A stretch of DNA of 64,000 nucleotides, from assembly GCA_030668875.1 (NCBI GenBank), contig DAOVER010000014.1, forward strand, positions 1-64,000. Direction: 5' to 3'. This document shows, in pieces, positions 41,922 through 51,821 of this stretch. The notes below the pieces were generated by a model. It was not told where the DNA came from. It made no database searches and saw nothing but the letters and a program-made list of their open reading frames with translations. The stretch's first letter is position 1. Every line of letters starts with the position of its first letter. A program made the translations under genes and the position numbers. Source of the stretch: Candidatus Heimdallarchaeota archaeon (GTDB taxonomy: Archaea > Asgardarchaeota > Heimdallarchaeia > Heimdallarchaeales > Heimdallarchaeaceae).

Positions 41922-42014
41922 TGGCGGACCAGACAGGATTTGAACCTGCGAACCCCGGCTTTCTTCGATAGATCTCCGGAGGCCGGCGCCTTATCCAGAC
42001 TAGACTACTGATCC
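41922..42014 (-). tRNA. tRNA-Arg (CCG) with a ~15-nt intron
   Basis: Minus-strand cloverleaf: acceptor ggatcag/ctggtcc, D arm, T arm gcaggttcaaatcctgt, discriminator G and encoded CCA. The anticodon stem ccggc/gccgg encloses 22 bases instead of 7, which fits a canonical intron of about 15 nt (agatctatcgaagaa) after position 37, leaving loop ctccgga and anticodon CCG. The intron boundaries are inferred; a slightly shifted cut would not change the stems. Confidence 0.85.
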
Positions 42015-42070
42015 TTTTTCCTTTTCATATTATATAGAATTCATTAAACTTAATTCATCAGTATAAAAAG

Positions 42071-43186
42071 CTAAATGTCGTAAGAGAAGTCCTCCTCTTC
42101 TTGGGGAAGAAACTCTTCAGAAATTGACAATTTAGCAACATCTTTGAACTTATCTTTAGTTTTTAACACAGTTAACACTGTAGTCTTTAATGCTTCTACA
42201 AGCTCTTCTAACCCTTTACCTTCCATAGTAGAGACATGAAATTCAGTCTTGAGCTCAGTTTTAGCCTTTGTAATTTGCTCATCAGTGAGCAAGTCTACTT
42301 TATTGAGCACTCTAAGAGTAGGATTATCACTAAACTCGTTGGAAATATCCTCAAGCAAATGATTTTGTTCTTTTACTGGCAATTCAGCATCTTTCGAACA
42401 ATCGAACATGTAAACAATAACGTCTGAAATATACTTGATTGAAGCTATGCTTTGACGTTCAATTAAATTGCGTTCATCAAAAGGACGATCAAGTAAACCT
42501 GGGGTATCAACAATCTGAACGAGAGTCAAACCAAAATTTGCATGACCAAATACTATCTGTTTTGTAGTAAAAGGATACTCACCAACCTCTGGCGATCCTG
42601 AAGAAATACACCTAACAAGAGAAGATTTGCCAACGTTAGGGGCACCAGCAATGACTATCGTAGGAAGTGTAGTATTGAAATCCGGTACAGATTTCAATTT
42701 TTTAACAATTCGGATAAGATATTTCACATCTCCTTGAGCCTTTTTAACAAGAGATACATATCTACCTCCTGTTTCCTTTCTTACTGAAGCCATAACATTA
42801 GGGTGATTTGTGTCAGATATTTTCTGTAATTGTTCCCTCTCAATTTCACGTAGCTGATTAGATATACCTTTTAATCTACCAAGAACTTGCTTGATTTTAT
42901 CAACACTACCAACTAAATTGCATAATTCTTGATAAAATGGATGAATATCTTCAACCCAAGGAAACTGATCAAGGATACTATCAATCTTTCTGGTAAATTC
43001 ATGAGTTAAGATTGAAATTCTATCTTTTTCAAGAAAAGCTAGTTTTTGTTCTCTGCTTATTCTTTTTTTAATACGAGTACGTCTAACTGCTTGACTTTGT
43101 TGAAAAGCATTGTCTATGATTTCGCTTATGGGAGAAATATACGTAACTCTTCTAAACGGGTTACTTGTTTTAAGGTTCTTTTTCAA
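42071..43186 (-). CDS. NOG1-family GTPase
   Basis: 371 residues. An N-terminal helical domain (around LTHEFTRKIDSILDQFPWVEDIHPFYQEL) precedes a GTPase domain with G1 GAPNVGKSS, G3 DTPGLLDRPFDERN and G4 NKVD. This is the archaeal NOG1 layout, linked in eukaryotes to large-subunit assembly near the peptidyl-transferase centre. It follows trpS by 2 nt. Confidence 0.92.
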   Translation of the reverse strand: MKKNLKTSNPFRRVTYISPISEIIDNAFQQSQAVRRTRIKKRISREQKLAFLEKDRISILTHEFTRKIDSILDQFPWVEDIHPFYQELCNLVGSVDKIKQVLGRLKGISNQLREIEREQLQKISDTNHPNVMASVRKETGGRYVSLVKKAQGDVKYLIRIVKKLKSVPDFNTTLPTIVIAGAPNVGKSSLVRCISSGSPEVGEYPFTTKQIVFGHANFGLTLVQIVDTPGLLDRPFDERNLIERQSIASIKYISDVIVYMFDCSKDAELPVKEQNHLLEDISNEFSDNPTLRVLNKVDLLTDEQITKAKTELKTEFHVSTMEGKGLEELVEALKTTVLTVLKTKDKFKDVAKLSISEEFLPQEEEDFSYDI

Positions 43187-43188
43187 TG

Positions 43189-44319
43189 TTAATCACTTTC
43201 TAAATCTAGCACTGTCATGTCAATTTCGTGATCAAAATACTTGGGAAGGTTTTTTATTACTTCTTTTCGTCGAGCTTTGTGTTCTTCTTGATATTTTAGT
43301 ACCATCTCAAGTAAACGGGGTTTGCAATCGAGGCCACAAATAAGTTTACCACCTAAACAACCTTGACGAGTTTCTTCCAAATCATCATCATCTTGAATGA
43401 AGTATTTTTCAAACCAATCAAAAATTGTACAAATGTAAGGATTTGCTCCAAGTTCTCTTTGTTCTTTAACTGTAGTTCTTCCACCAGTGAAAGCACTCAT
43501 TATCTTTTTCTTCACAGTTTTAGGGTTATCTCTTAGGAATACACATGTTTCAGGGGAAGATGAAGACATAGGTCCTCCTGTAAGACCCTTCATATATCTG
43601 ATGTATAAAGATGCAGGTAAAGTAATTTTACGCTTTCGTGCAATGTCTCGAGTTAAACGCATGTATACATCCTGATCAAGGCCAATAGGAACAACGACTG
43701 GGAATTTATCATCTACCGTGGGCTGAAGAATATGAGCAGCTTGAATGCAGGTATAATAAATGGTACCAGCATTTTCCTCACCAGTTAGCCCTAAGGCAGC
43801 TTTAATAGCATTATATGTTTGGTTAATAGAAAAAGTTAAAGCTAGATACTGGATCTTCGGTGTAACACTAGAAATGTAAGCATGAACATTGTTAGGTTTA
43901 AAACCTAAAGCAAAAATGTCAATAGCATTCTCTAAAGCAAGTTTGGCTGTGCCTTCTAGATTTTCAACTTTACGAAAAACATATTTTTCATCATCAGATA
44001 AGGGCATATAATACTTGCAATCATATTTCTTTTGCAAGTAACGTATTAACTCAAAAAGAATCAAATGACCAAAATGTAAATCATTTGATGGACCGCGACC
44101 ACTGATAATAGCAAATCCTTTGTTTTGCTCAATTCTGTCAAGGATTTTATCAAAGTCTCTATGTGCAAAGACTACTCCTCTTCTAAATAATAGGTGATCC
44201 TCTCCTATTCGAGGTAGAACATTATCTATTTTAGCAATGCCAAACTCCTTGAGAATAGTTTCATAATCAGTTCTTTTCTCTATATCTCGATTTCCTGCAT
44301 TCTTGCTCATTCTAAACAC
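43189..44319 (-). CDS. trpS: Tryptophanyl-tRNA synthetase
   Basis: 376 residues, archaeal/eukaryotic type. The class I HIGH-like motif GPSNDLHFGHL and the KMSKS counterpart GGPMSSSSPETCVFL are present, with DQDVYMRLTRDIA in between. The KMSKS Lys is replaced by Ser, as is seen in several archaeal and eukaryotic TrpRS. Upstream region is divergent from 44485. Confidence 0.95.
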   Translation of the reverse strand: MFRMSKNAGNRDIEKRTDYETILKEFGIAKIDNVLPRIGEDHLLFRRGVVFAHRDFDKILDRIEQNKGFAIISGRGPSNDLHFGHLILFELIRYLQKKYDCKYYMPLSDDEKYVFRKVENLEGTAKLALENAIDIFALGFKPNNVHAYISSVTPKIQYLALTFSINQTYNAIKAALGLTGEENAGTIYYTCIQAAHILQPTVDDKFPVVVPIGLDQDVYMRLTRDIARKRKITLPASLYIRYMKGLTGGPMSSSSPETCVFLRDNPKTVKKKIMSAFTGGRTTVKEQRELGANPYICTIFDWFEKYFIQDDDDLEETRQGCLGGKLICGLDCKPRLLEMVLKYQEEHKARRKEVIKNLPKYFDHEIDMTVLDLESD

Positions 44320-44484
44320 CTTATGAAAAATGAGAATAAAATTCTTTTCAAAGAATAGCGATTTGGTCTGGTCACTATGTGTATTCTGTAATTAATGAAA
44401 CAGGAGAAAGTCATTGCCAGTCCAAGTTACCACTCTCAATATCTTTTTACAAAAAAGTCTTTATAAGATTGTCGAACAAATAAA

Positions 44485-45912
44485 ATGATGATGAAACATT
44501 GGAAAAATAGCTATCTAGAAGCGTTGCAACTTATTGATAATGATAGTATTCTTTCCAAAGGTGTCATATTAGGTTTTAATGTCAATATTGACAAAATTAT
44601 CAAAATAACACCTGAAATTCTCTCAAATATCCTCCAAACGGCTGGAGTAGAAGATAGATTGTCAGACAATTGTCGTCCAAAAAAGATTACGAATATTGAA
44701 GAATTGCTTATTTGTCTACTTCAATCAATTAATGATGGCAAAGCAGATGAGGTACTTATAAACTCAGATCAGGTTGCTATCTGGATTGAGGAGAACTTTG
44801 TAATCTCTAGAACAATGATGGGGGGCCAAGCAGGAATAATGGCAAATCTTTTGAGAAAAATTAAAGTAAATCCTGTATTATTAAGTACTCCACTTTCAAG
44901 CCCAGATTTAATTAAATTACTTAATCCATCAATTATAGACCCAACAACAAACTATGATACATTTCGATCAGAATCAGAAGAAGCAACAGAAAAAATCGAA
45001 CCAATAACACACTATGTCTTTGAATTCTCTGCAGGAAAGTATATGGTAGCTAACAAGATAATTAATTGTGAAAGATCAAACCGTTTTATTGGTTCATATG
45101 ATGAAGTGAACTCCCTACTTATGTTTTCGGAAGAATTTAGAAAATATAGTGTCGATAATATATCTAATTATGCCTTGTGTGTTATAGCCGGATTTCATCT
45201 TATTGATTTGGAAATCCACACTTCAAAATCATATACAGAGGTTTTTGAACCTGTATTAAGTTTAATAAGAAAATGGAAAGAGAGAAATCCTTTCCTAGTT
45301 GTCCATCTAGAACTTGCTGCAGTAAGAAATAGAGATTTGAAACAAGCGATAATCGATAATCTATTCTCAGTTGTTGATTCTATTGGATTAAATGAACAAG
45401 AACTTGTATCTTTTCTGCATTGTATTGATAAATCGCTTTCAGTATCTATACATTCAACCATTTCTTCAATTAATTTATTCAAAGGAATGCTTGCTATTTT
45501 TTCCAAATACCCTCATCTCCGTTTACATCTCCACTATCTTGATTATTTCTTGCTTCTATCCCCGTTAATCTCAGAACAATTTGCTCTTATACGAAAAAAT
45601 TCATTGATCGTTTCTTCACTTTTTGCAGCAGTCAAAGCAATAAATGGAACTATAGATAGACGAATAGACACTAAATTGCTCGATTATAATATATCGAAAA
45701 AAGGTTTAGAAGAGTTGCAGAATCTAGAAAATTATCTAAAAAGTGAATGGAATGGTGATAATAGCCTCATAAATGATGGTTACATACAGACAAAATCATT
45801 TGCTATGTTTGGAATACCAACCATAGTTATACCCTCTCCAAGGTATTTAGTGGGTCTCGGAGACACCATCTCTCTGATATCAATTTTGTATGAATTCAAT
45901 AAACTTGAGTAA
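44485..45912 (+). CDS. ADP-dependent sugar kinase (glucokinase/phosphofructokinase family)
   Basis: 475 residues, close to the family size of ~450-460. The ribokinase-like fold is indicated by GVILGFNVNIDKIIKI, MMGGQAGIMANLLRKI, SIGLNEQELVSFL (the NxxE metal motif) and the C-terminal GLGDTIS, whose Asp is the catalytic base. The family phosphorylates glucose or fructose-6-phosphate with ADP in modified glycolysis. Sugar specificity cannot be read here. TATA-like ctttataag lies ~25 nt upstream, so it is nearly leaderless. Confidence 0.88.
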   Translation: MMMKHWKNSYLEALQLIDNDSILSKGVILGFNVNIDKIIKITPEILSNILQTAGVEDRLSDNCRPKKITNIEELLICLLQSINDGKADEVLINSDQVAIWIEENFVISRTMMGGQAGIMANLLRKIKVNPVLLSTPLSSPDLIKLLNPSIIDPTTNYDTFRSESEEATEKIEPITHYVFEFSAGKYMVANKIINCERSNRFIGSYDEVNSLLMFSEEFRKYSVDNISNYALCVIAGFHLIDLEIHTSKSYTEVFEPVLSLIRKWKERNPFLVVHLELAAVRNRDLKQAIIDNLFSVVDSIGLNEQELVSFLHCIDKSLSVSIHSTISSINLFKGMLAIFSKYPHLRLHLHYLDYFLLLSPLISEQFALIRKNSLIVSSLFAAVKAINGTIDRRIDTKLLDYNISKKGLEELQNLENYLKSEWNGDNSLINDGYIQTKSFAMFGIPTIVIPSPRYLVGLGDTISLISILYEFNKLE

Positions 45913-46029
45913 TCAGAGAGAGTTTTATTATGTTCTGTCTTAGGAAATATGTATTGATTTCTCGGTGTTTAAATAACTTCTTCTAATAAGGATAATGAGT
46001 TTCAATTCAAACTAACTGATTCTAAGTTG

Positions 46030-47436
46030 ATGACGATGATGGTTGTAGAACACCTTTCAAAAGAAAAACATAATTCTTTAGATTGGAAGCAGAATACTGA
46101 CATTGTTACAATACAAGTATTTGAGATTAGTTTGAATGGAAACCAAGATCAACTCACAAATCTGTTAACAGAATTGAAGTCAAAAAACGTCATGTTCACT
46201 CTGAAAATAACAAAAAGCAACCTCTTTCTTTTGATTTATTCTTTGAACAATTCAAGAAACACCAACAAAGAAACTGGCTTGATAAACTATTTTGTGCAAA
46301 CTTATTCTCTCAAGGATACAGTTAATGCAGAGGAATTTTTCATTCAAAATGTGAAGAAAGTAGTTCAAAAGGATAATATTCTACAATTCTTTCAGGAAAA
46401 TGGAAAACAGTCTTATACACTAGCTTTTTTGCTTTCCTCAATAGATTCAGACTCAAATAGTTTTTCTAAGCGTTTTACTAATTTTACAACTAACCTTGTG
46501 AAAGCTGATATATTCTCAATAATTATTTCTTCTATCCCTTCTATTGACAGAACGGCATCAAAAAACTCAAAGTGGGCGTTAATGCTTCTTGCTCAAGATG
46601 ACAACCGTATTCAGATAGAAAAAAAGGAAGAAACATTTCATCGCTTCCTTAATGCGAATTCATCGAAACTAAATTGTAAATTGTCATATATAACAAAGAA
46701 AGAATTCGTGAGGCATAAAACAAATTTTAGATATCTTGTTCCTTGGCATTATCTTAAAGGTGAATTTACAGATAATGTTGAGATAAACAAATTGCTAAAA
46801 ATTGATCACCCCTCTCTTAATCCAGCAACAGGACATTGCACAAAAACACTTAGTAAAAACCAATCTCCTCCAGTTCAAGAAAAGCTAAAAACCAAGGAAG
46901 ATCAAGTGGTTAAACAACCCTTTCCTTCTGTCAAAGCTTCAAAATCTAACAAACACATTTCTAATCCAGTTTTTGCTAAAGTAGAGAAAAAATCATACAC
47001 AAAAAGAATAAAGAGGGACAACTACATGGTAAGTAATTTAGATGATATTTCAATTCCAATGCCAAAAACAGTGAATGTTGTTTTTGATCTAGAGTATTTA
47101 AAGGTAAGAATTAGTAAGATGTTTAAAGATTTCGAATTTAAAGAAACAGTGATTTTTGAGGATAATTTTGATCTGGTTCTTAGAAAAGGATCCTTTTACA
47201 TATTTACTAAATTCTATAAGGAGATTCTAAATCAAGCTGAAGCCTACAAAATTATTGAACATTTAGGTAGCATAGCTGGGTTAAGGAACCAATTTTTATG
47301 CATAATAGTAGCTGATAATATAGAAGAGAAATCTATGAAGATTCTAAATGAGTTCAATGTGCTTCATTTAACTTTAAGCGATGTTTTGCTTGAGGATACG
47401 CTTAAAAGCAAGATTTATAATACTATCTTAGCCTAG
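46030..47436 (+). CDS. Uncharacterised two-domain protein
   Basis: About 468 residues from ATG at 46030; not recognised. The N-terminal ~240 residues form an alpha/beta region (VFEISLNGNQDQLTNLLTEL, FTLKITKSNLFLLIYSLNNS). A charged, Pro/Lys-rich linker follows (residues ~265-335). The last ~110 residues form a second alpha/beta domain (NVVFDLEYLKVRISKMF, FLCIIVADNIEEKS). The first part loosely recalls N-terminal domains of archaeal conjugation/HerA partners, but I make no assignment. It lies upstream of peptide F and TPR copy 3 on the same strand, ~160 nt away. Confidence 0.55.
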   Translation: MTMMVVEHLSKEKHNSLDWKQNTDIVTIQVFEISLNGNQDQLTNLLTELKSKNVMFTLKITKSNLFLLIYSLNNSRNTNKETGLINYFVQTYSLKDTVNAEEFFIQNVKKVVQKDNILQFFQENGKQSYTLAFLLSSIDSDSNSFSKRFTNFTTNLVKADIFSIIISSIPSIDRTASKNSKWALMLLAQDDNRIQIEKKEETFHRFLNANSSKLNCKLSYITKKEFVRHKTNFRYLVPWHYLKGEFTDNVEINKLLKIDHPSLNPATGHCTKTLSKNQSPPVQEKLKTKEDQVVKQPFPSVKASKSNKHISNPVFAKVEKKSYTKRIKRDNYMVSNLDDISIPMPKTVNVVFDLEYLKVRISKMFKDFEFKETVIFEDNFDLVLRKGSFYIFTKFYKEILNQAEAYKIIEHLGSIAGLRNQFLCIIVADNIEEKSMKILNEFNVLHLTLSDVLLEDTLKSKIYNTILA

Positions 47437-47524
47437 AAAATAGACTGCTTTTCTACCCCCATTTGTTTATGATGCTGTATATAGTTTCTGTGGATAACAC
47501 AACTAGAAAAACTGGGGGAATGGC

Positions 47525-47664
47525 GGTTTCTTTCTTGTTGTCTTTTAGTATGTTCTTACTCTTCTAAGTATGACTTAATCGAGTGATGAACAATGATGAA
47601 ACAAGTATATGACCCCGAACCTGGCGACGATGATATAGGACCACCATTGTGGTTTCCTAATTAA
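47525..47664 (+). repeat. Single peptide-gene cassette with conserved leader
   Basis: ggtttctttcttgttgtcttttagtatgttc..., ctcttctaagtatgactta and gagtgatgaac match, almost base for base, the leaders of the minus-strand peptide cassettes 40 kb away. Conservation over ~70 nt outside the ORF indicates either a recent transposition-like duplication or a selected leader. Confidence 0.7.
47593..47664 (+). CDS. Short acidic peptide, 23 aa (peptide F)
   Basis: ATG-ATG start and TAA stop encode MMKQVYDPEPGDDD followed by IGPPLWFPN. It ends 161 nt before the broken TPR copy 3. Its C-terminal PPLWFPN equals that of peptide D, with silent codon changes elsewhere in conserved positions (GAT/GAC, CCT/CCC, GGT/GGC). 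Shine-Dalgarno-like gagtgatg lies just upstream. Confidence 0.75.
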   Translation: MMKQVYDPEPGDDDIGPPLWFPN

Positions 47665-47731
47665 TTTTTTTTCTTAATCTATTTTTGATAGATAGTTTAT
47701 ATCAAAGATTCCTAATTATTTATTACCCTAG

Positions 47732-47760
47732 TTTATATATGAAATGTCGGATTAATTTAT
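47732..47760 (+). promoter_or_regulatory. Promoter-like element before TPR copy 3
   Basis: tttatatat followed by gaaatgtcggatta repeats the TATA plus (t)cggat(t)a pattern seen before TPR copies 1 and 2. Here it is ~95 nt from the assigned start codon, further than in the intact copies. Confidence 0.4.
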
Positions 47761-47825
47761 AGATAACTGTAGCACATGTGCATTGAAACAAAATAATTGT
47801 GTAATAAATCAGTTTTCAAGGAAGT

Positions 47826-49414
47826 TTGGTGAGTGTTGTGTTGGATCCTAATCTATGGAATAAAGTCAAATTAGTTAAAACAAAGGAAGATTTAAGATGT
47901 TTTATTGATGTCTTGAGAATTATTGCAGCTAATGAAAAATCAGAAGAAGTAAGAGAGCTCATTAATGAAACGATTAAGAAATCTCTAGAAATTGAGGATG
48001 GTATTTCTCGTATTCATCTGTACAAATTGGAAATAAAGCAGGTTTTTCATCAAATTACAGAATTACCTAAAGCTGAGAAAAAACTAAAAGAAATGAAAAA
48101 CAGTCAATTGAGCGAAATTACAAAGATGGTTTAATTCTTAGCCTTTCAATTGAATGGGGAATTGAAAAACTAAAGGGAAACAAGGAGGATAGTAAAAGAG
48201 CCATTACTCAATGCATGACTCTGTTAGAAAACAATAATGCACGCGATGAATATATCTATCATATTTGCAGATACATTTATGCAACTGAACAGTGGATAGA
48301 AGAACACAACTACCAATGTTCAAGCATCCTTGAGGAGCTTATTCCTTATTTTCATCGAAAAGGTTTCCACAGAAGCATTGCACAAATTCTAGGAATATTG
48401 TCAATTATATATCAACACACTCAAAATGAAGCAAAAGCAAGTTATATAAGCGAACAGTTATTTAGCAATAAATATCAAATTAATCAACAGTCTGATGATT
48501 TCCAAGTAATATCTTATTATTTGGCTGGTGTAGGGAAATTATTAGGTCACAATTTGAAACAAGCAGAGAATCTGTTTAATGAATCTTATGTCTTGTTAAA
48601 TAAACAACTACAGCAGAGTAGTTACTACTCTTATTATTACATTAGATTGTTATCGCATATGGCGACTGTTCAAGCTCTGCAAGGTAAAATTGCTCTTTCA
48701 TATGGAAATATTGGGAAAATTGAAAAATTACTTGAAGATGATTTCTTTTCAAAAAATATGGAACCATATAGCAAGAAACAAGTTCCACACTCTTTGAATT
48801 TAGTCAAATTCTATGTAAAATCGCGGTTTTATGGCTTTAAAACAGAGAACATTCAACAACTTATAGGACAGATATGTAGAGGAATTGAAGGTAATTATAG
48901 TGATTCAATCCTTCTCAGTGAATTCATTCTGAATGCAGAATTAAATAAAAAACTGCTAGAAAAACTAATTGAATCAAATAATGCAAGCTTACTACGAATT
49001 AAACACATCATAGAATATATGTTACTAAAATCACAGAACAATAATGAAGATGTTGTCGATTCTTATACAAATGCTCTGAATAGAAAATTGAAGACTAAAA
49101 GGATTACATTTATTGAACGAGCATTTGCTAAACTTCTACTTGCTCAAGAACTCTTTAATAGGTAAAAATATTCAGAAATCACCCCTCTATTGAAGAAATA
49201 CGAGAGCAGGCTACAGCGAATTGAAGTCTTGGAAATGCGGGTTTTTATGGAAGCTTTCATCCAAGTAGGAGCGTATAAGAACGGAGATCCTCTTGGTCCA
49301 GCTTTACAGTATATGGCAATAAAGAAATGTAGAGATTATGGGTTCTCTAGATTGGAAAACAAACTGCTAGATTACTTACAACTACAGCGAAAGGAGATTA
49401 CAAGAACAATATAG
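47826..49414 (+). pseudogene. TPR-like protein, copy 3, broken
   Basis: Three ORF-track pieces (47826-48134, 48215-49165, 49190-49414) together align end to end with TPR copies 1 and 2. A one-base-deletion-type frameshift lies near 48095-48105: the frame after it reads SIERNYKDGLILSLSIEWG, matching NYIDGLILAYSIEWG of copy 2. An in-frame TAA at 49163-49165 replaces a Lys in LFSLKRYAEISPLL. The last 71 codons match copy 2 with only about three replacements but many silent differences, so the gene was under selection until recently. A sequencing error could explain one lesion but less easily both. Confidence 0.8.
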
Positions 49415-49690
49415 AACTCAGGTGAGGGGTTCTTATGCTATTTGGAGGTTTTTTGTTTGTCAAAACTCTTCAAGTTACACTGAAATTTTTCTTGAATTGG
49501 TTAGACCTTAGCAGAGTGAGTATAGACACCTTGCGATGATCTCTAAGAAATACTCTCAACTAGCTCTTGTCTAAGGCGACAGGGGAACAACAACTCATCA
49601 TAAATCCTATAAATATAGCATTTAAATTTTCTTTGAGAATCGTCTAATAAATTCACTACAAGGTTATTGTATTACAGAAGATTATCAGTC

Positions 49691-50104
49691 ATGAAGAAAA
49701 GAGTTGTTATTATGGAGGCAAAATCTAAGCTAATAACATCGTATATTGCTAGTATTGTTAAGAAATACTTGCCGAAAAACGAGGAAATTATCCACAGCGG
49801 CTTATTCCTGTTGTCTACGAGAGAAGAACAATTAAAAATTCCAGATTGGTATTATAACGGATATTCAGTAATTTCAGAAACTGTATCCAGTTATCTCCAA
49901 ACTCTTTGCATTGATAAGGCTCTTACATTCACAAATGATGGAATGTACTTGTTTAGAGATGATCAAAATACAATTTCAAGTGAAGACATAGAAAAGGCTG
50001 TTTCTACTGTCAATAATATGCTACCTGATTATGAATCAGGAATAAAAATAGTAAAAGAAGCAAATAGAGAGTTTCAATTGAAACATATTGGCGCTGTAAG
50101 ATAA
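49691..50104 (+). CDS. Hypothetical protein
   Basis: About 137 residues from ATG at 49691; the internal ATG at 49712 (MEAKSKLITSYIASIVKKYL) is an alternative. Soluble, mixed alpha/beta, with YYNGYSVISETVSSYLQTLC and ISSEDIEKAVSTVNNMLPDY. Family not recognised. A TATA-like ctataaatatag lies upstream near 49608. Convergent with the HD-domain gene, 4 nt apart. Confidence 0.5.
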   Translation: MKKRVVIMEAKSKLITSYIASIVKKYLPKNEEIIHSGLFLLSTREEQLKIPDWYYNGYSVISETVSSYLQTLCIDKALTFTNDGMYLFRDDQNTISSEDIEKAVSTVNNMLPDYESGIKIVKEANREFQLKHIGAVR

Positions 50105-50108
50105 TCTC

Positions 50109-51485
50109 CTAGTATGATGTTAAGGAAACATCTCTTTCTTTATCTTCTTCGCTTGGTCGAATTTTTTTCCATATATCAGAGATGATTTTTGATTCATCTG
50201 GATGGGCATAGACTCTCACCAGCGTGAACAATGAACGATATGCTCTTGGGCCTGAGAACGTTGTAATGTATGTTGTTGTATTAAGGGCCTCATTTAATGT
50301 AAAAGAACTACTTCCTGAACGTATACGATCGTGAGGGTCATATATATAAATATTTGAAGCCTGAAATTCTTGTTCGTTTATAGTTGAGAGTTTGTATGTG
50401 GAATCTATCTTCATTTTGTTTTCAAGAGTGATGTTATTATCCTTACAGTGTTGGTTGATTCTCTTAATAAATGACTCTTGAGCGGTTAGATTACACAACC
50501 CTTCCACATTAATTCCTAGATTTTCAGCTGTAGATTCATCAATTATTTTTTCCCAAACCGATTTATAGAGCCGTCTATCGAACAAATCCTTGGCTAGTGA
50601 CTTTGCTTTCTTGAGTTCATCTGAATCCTTTGAAAAGAGTTCTCCAAGTAGTGTATATTCATTTAGATAAGTATATTCTGCTAAATCATTAGTTCTCTCT
50701 ATAAGATTCAGTGGATCACAGGCTTCTCCTAGCATCTCATGAATTGTAATATCAGCTGCTCTTGCTGTTTTATGAAAATAGACATTTTTGTATTCGAAAA
50801 ACCTACCAATCAGTGATGAGTAAATATCATCTAGACATTTCCAATTATAATGAATTGCATCTTTATCAAGATGTTTTCTGATTGTAGTGTTATTAATAAT
50901 CCTATTTACTGCAATTATTCCAAAATGCAATGTTCCTGCAAAAAATGAATCTCTTAACATAAAATCTAATCGATCAGCACCTAAAGCTCCTTGAAGTAAG
51001 GGATGTAAAAGATAGTTTTCACCATTCCAAACCTCCATTAGCTCTTTTGGATTCATGAATTCTTCAATAATCGGAAGAAGAAATTCTGACATGACCATTT
51101 TGTCACGGTGAACGTCGTGACCATGAGGTGCTTTTGGATATACTCTCTTAAAAACTACATCATCGTAAGTGTGGCTAAATGGACCATGACCTATATCGTG
51201 AAGTAATCCAGCTAAACGTGCTAACTGAACTTTTTCAACAACGTCATCGTCCTCTCTAAAAACTTCCTCCGCATAACGGCCAGCTAAGTGCATAACACCA
51301 ACACTGTGAGTAAATCTAGTATGAACGGCAGAAGGGTATACTTGACGAACTCCTGATAATTGGCTAATCCATCTTAATCTTTGAAAAATAGGTGTGTCAA
51401 CAATTTTATTTTCTAAGACGGTCATTCGTATTTCATCATAAATTGGGTCTCTAATTGTGCGAACGAAGTTTAGAACGTCCTTCAT
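50109..51485 (-). CDS. HD-superfamily phosphohydrolase (SAMHD1/dGTPase-like)
   Basis: 458 residues. The metal-binding HD signature is complete: H in RFTHSVGVMHLAGR, HD in LAGLLHDIGHGPFSH, and the later D in LQGALGADRLDFMLRDS. The layout matches archaeal homologues of SAMHD1/YdhJ, which remove triphosphate from dNTPs. Substrate not determined by sequence. Confidence 0.88.
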   Translation of the reverse strand: MKDVLNFVRTIRDPIYDEIRMTVLENKIVDTPIFQRLRWISQLSGVRQVYPSAVHTRFTHSVGVMHLAGRYAEEVFREDDDVVEKVQLARLAGLLHDIGHGPFSHTYDDVVFKRVYPKAPHGHDVHRDKMVMSEFLLPIIEEFMNPKELMEVWNGENYLLHPLLQGALGADRLDFMLRDSFFAGTLHFGIIAVNRIINNTTIRKHLDKDAIHYNWKCLDDIYSSLIGRFFEYKNVYFHKTARAADITIHEMLGEACDPLNLIERTNDLAEYTYLNEYTLLGELFSKDSDELKKAKSLAKDLFDRRLYKSVWEKIIDESTAENLGINVEGLCNLTAQESFIKRINQHCKDNNITLENKMKIDSTYKLSTINEQEFQASNIYIYDPHDRIRSGSSSFTLNEALNTTTYITTFSGPRAYRSLFTLVRVYAHPDESKIISDIWKKIRPSEEDKERDVSLTSY

Positions 51486-51628
51486 ATCAATTCCTCTTTG
51501 TTTATCTATTTGATATTACAACCTTTTAATCTTTTTCCTCTTAACTAAATTCACGACAAAAAACATTTTAGGGCTTCTAATGGGAGAAAAGGCGTATAAT
51601 TTGTCCTTTTTTATTTGTAAAAAAACAG

Positions 51629-51705
51629 TGGTGGACCGACCGGGATTTGAACCCGGGGCCTCTTCGTTGCGAACGAAGCGATCTTCCAGACTGATCTACC
51701 GACCC
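51629..51705 (-). tRNA. tRNA-Ala (CGC)
   Basis: Cloverleaf with acceptor gggtcgg/tcggtcc, anticodon stem cttcg/cgaag and loop ttcgcaa (anticodon CGC), T arm ccgggttcaaatcccgg, discriminator A and encoded CCA. The third acceptor pair is G-U, the alanine identity element, which supports the assignment. Confidence 0.95.
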
Positions 51706-51821
51706 AATCTTTTACATATTTTTTCTGTGATTGAACCTGAAACTTCAAGGTGTCTAACTATGGATTCTACTGTGGATCACTGTTTATCCTATAAGAAAAA
51801 GAAAAGATAAGGTAAGTAAAA

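Noticed and set aside
51580-51810. 76-aa ORF over the tRNA-Ala region
   Set aside because: It reads through a clear tRNA gene; the peptide VDRPGFEPGASSLRTKRSSR is the well-known spurious translation of a tRNA antisense strand.
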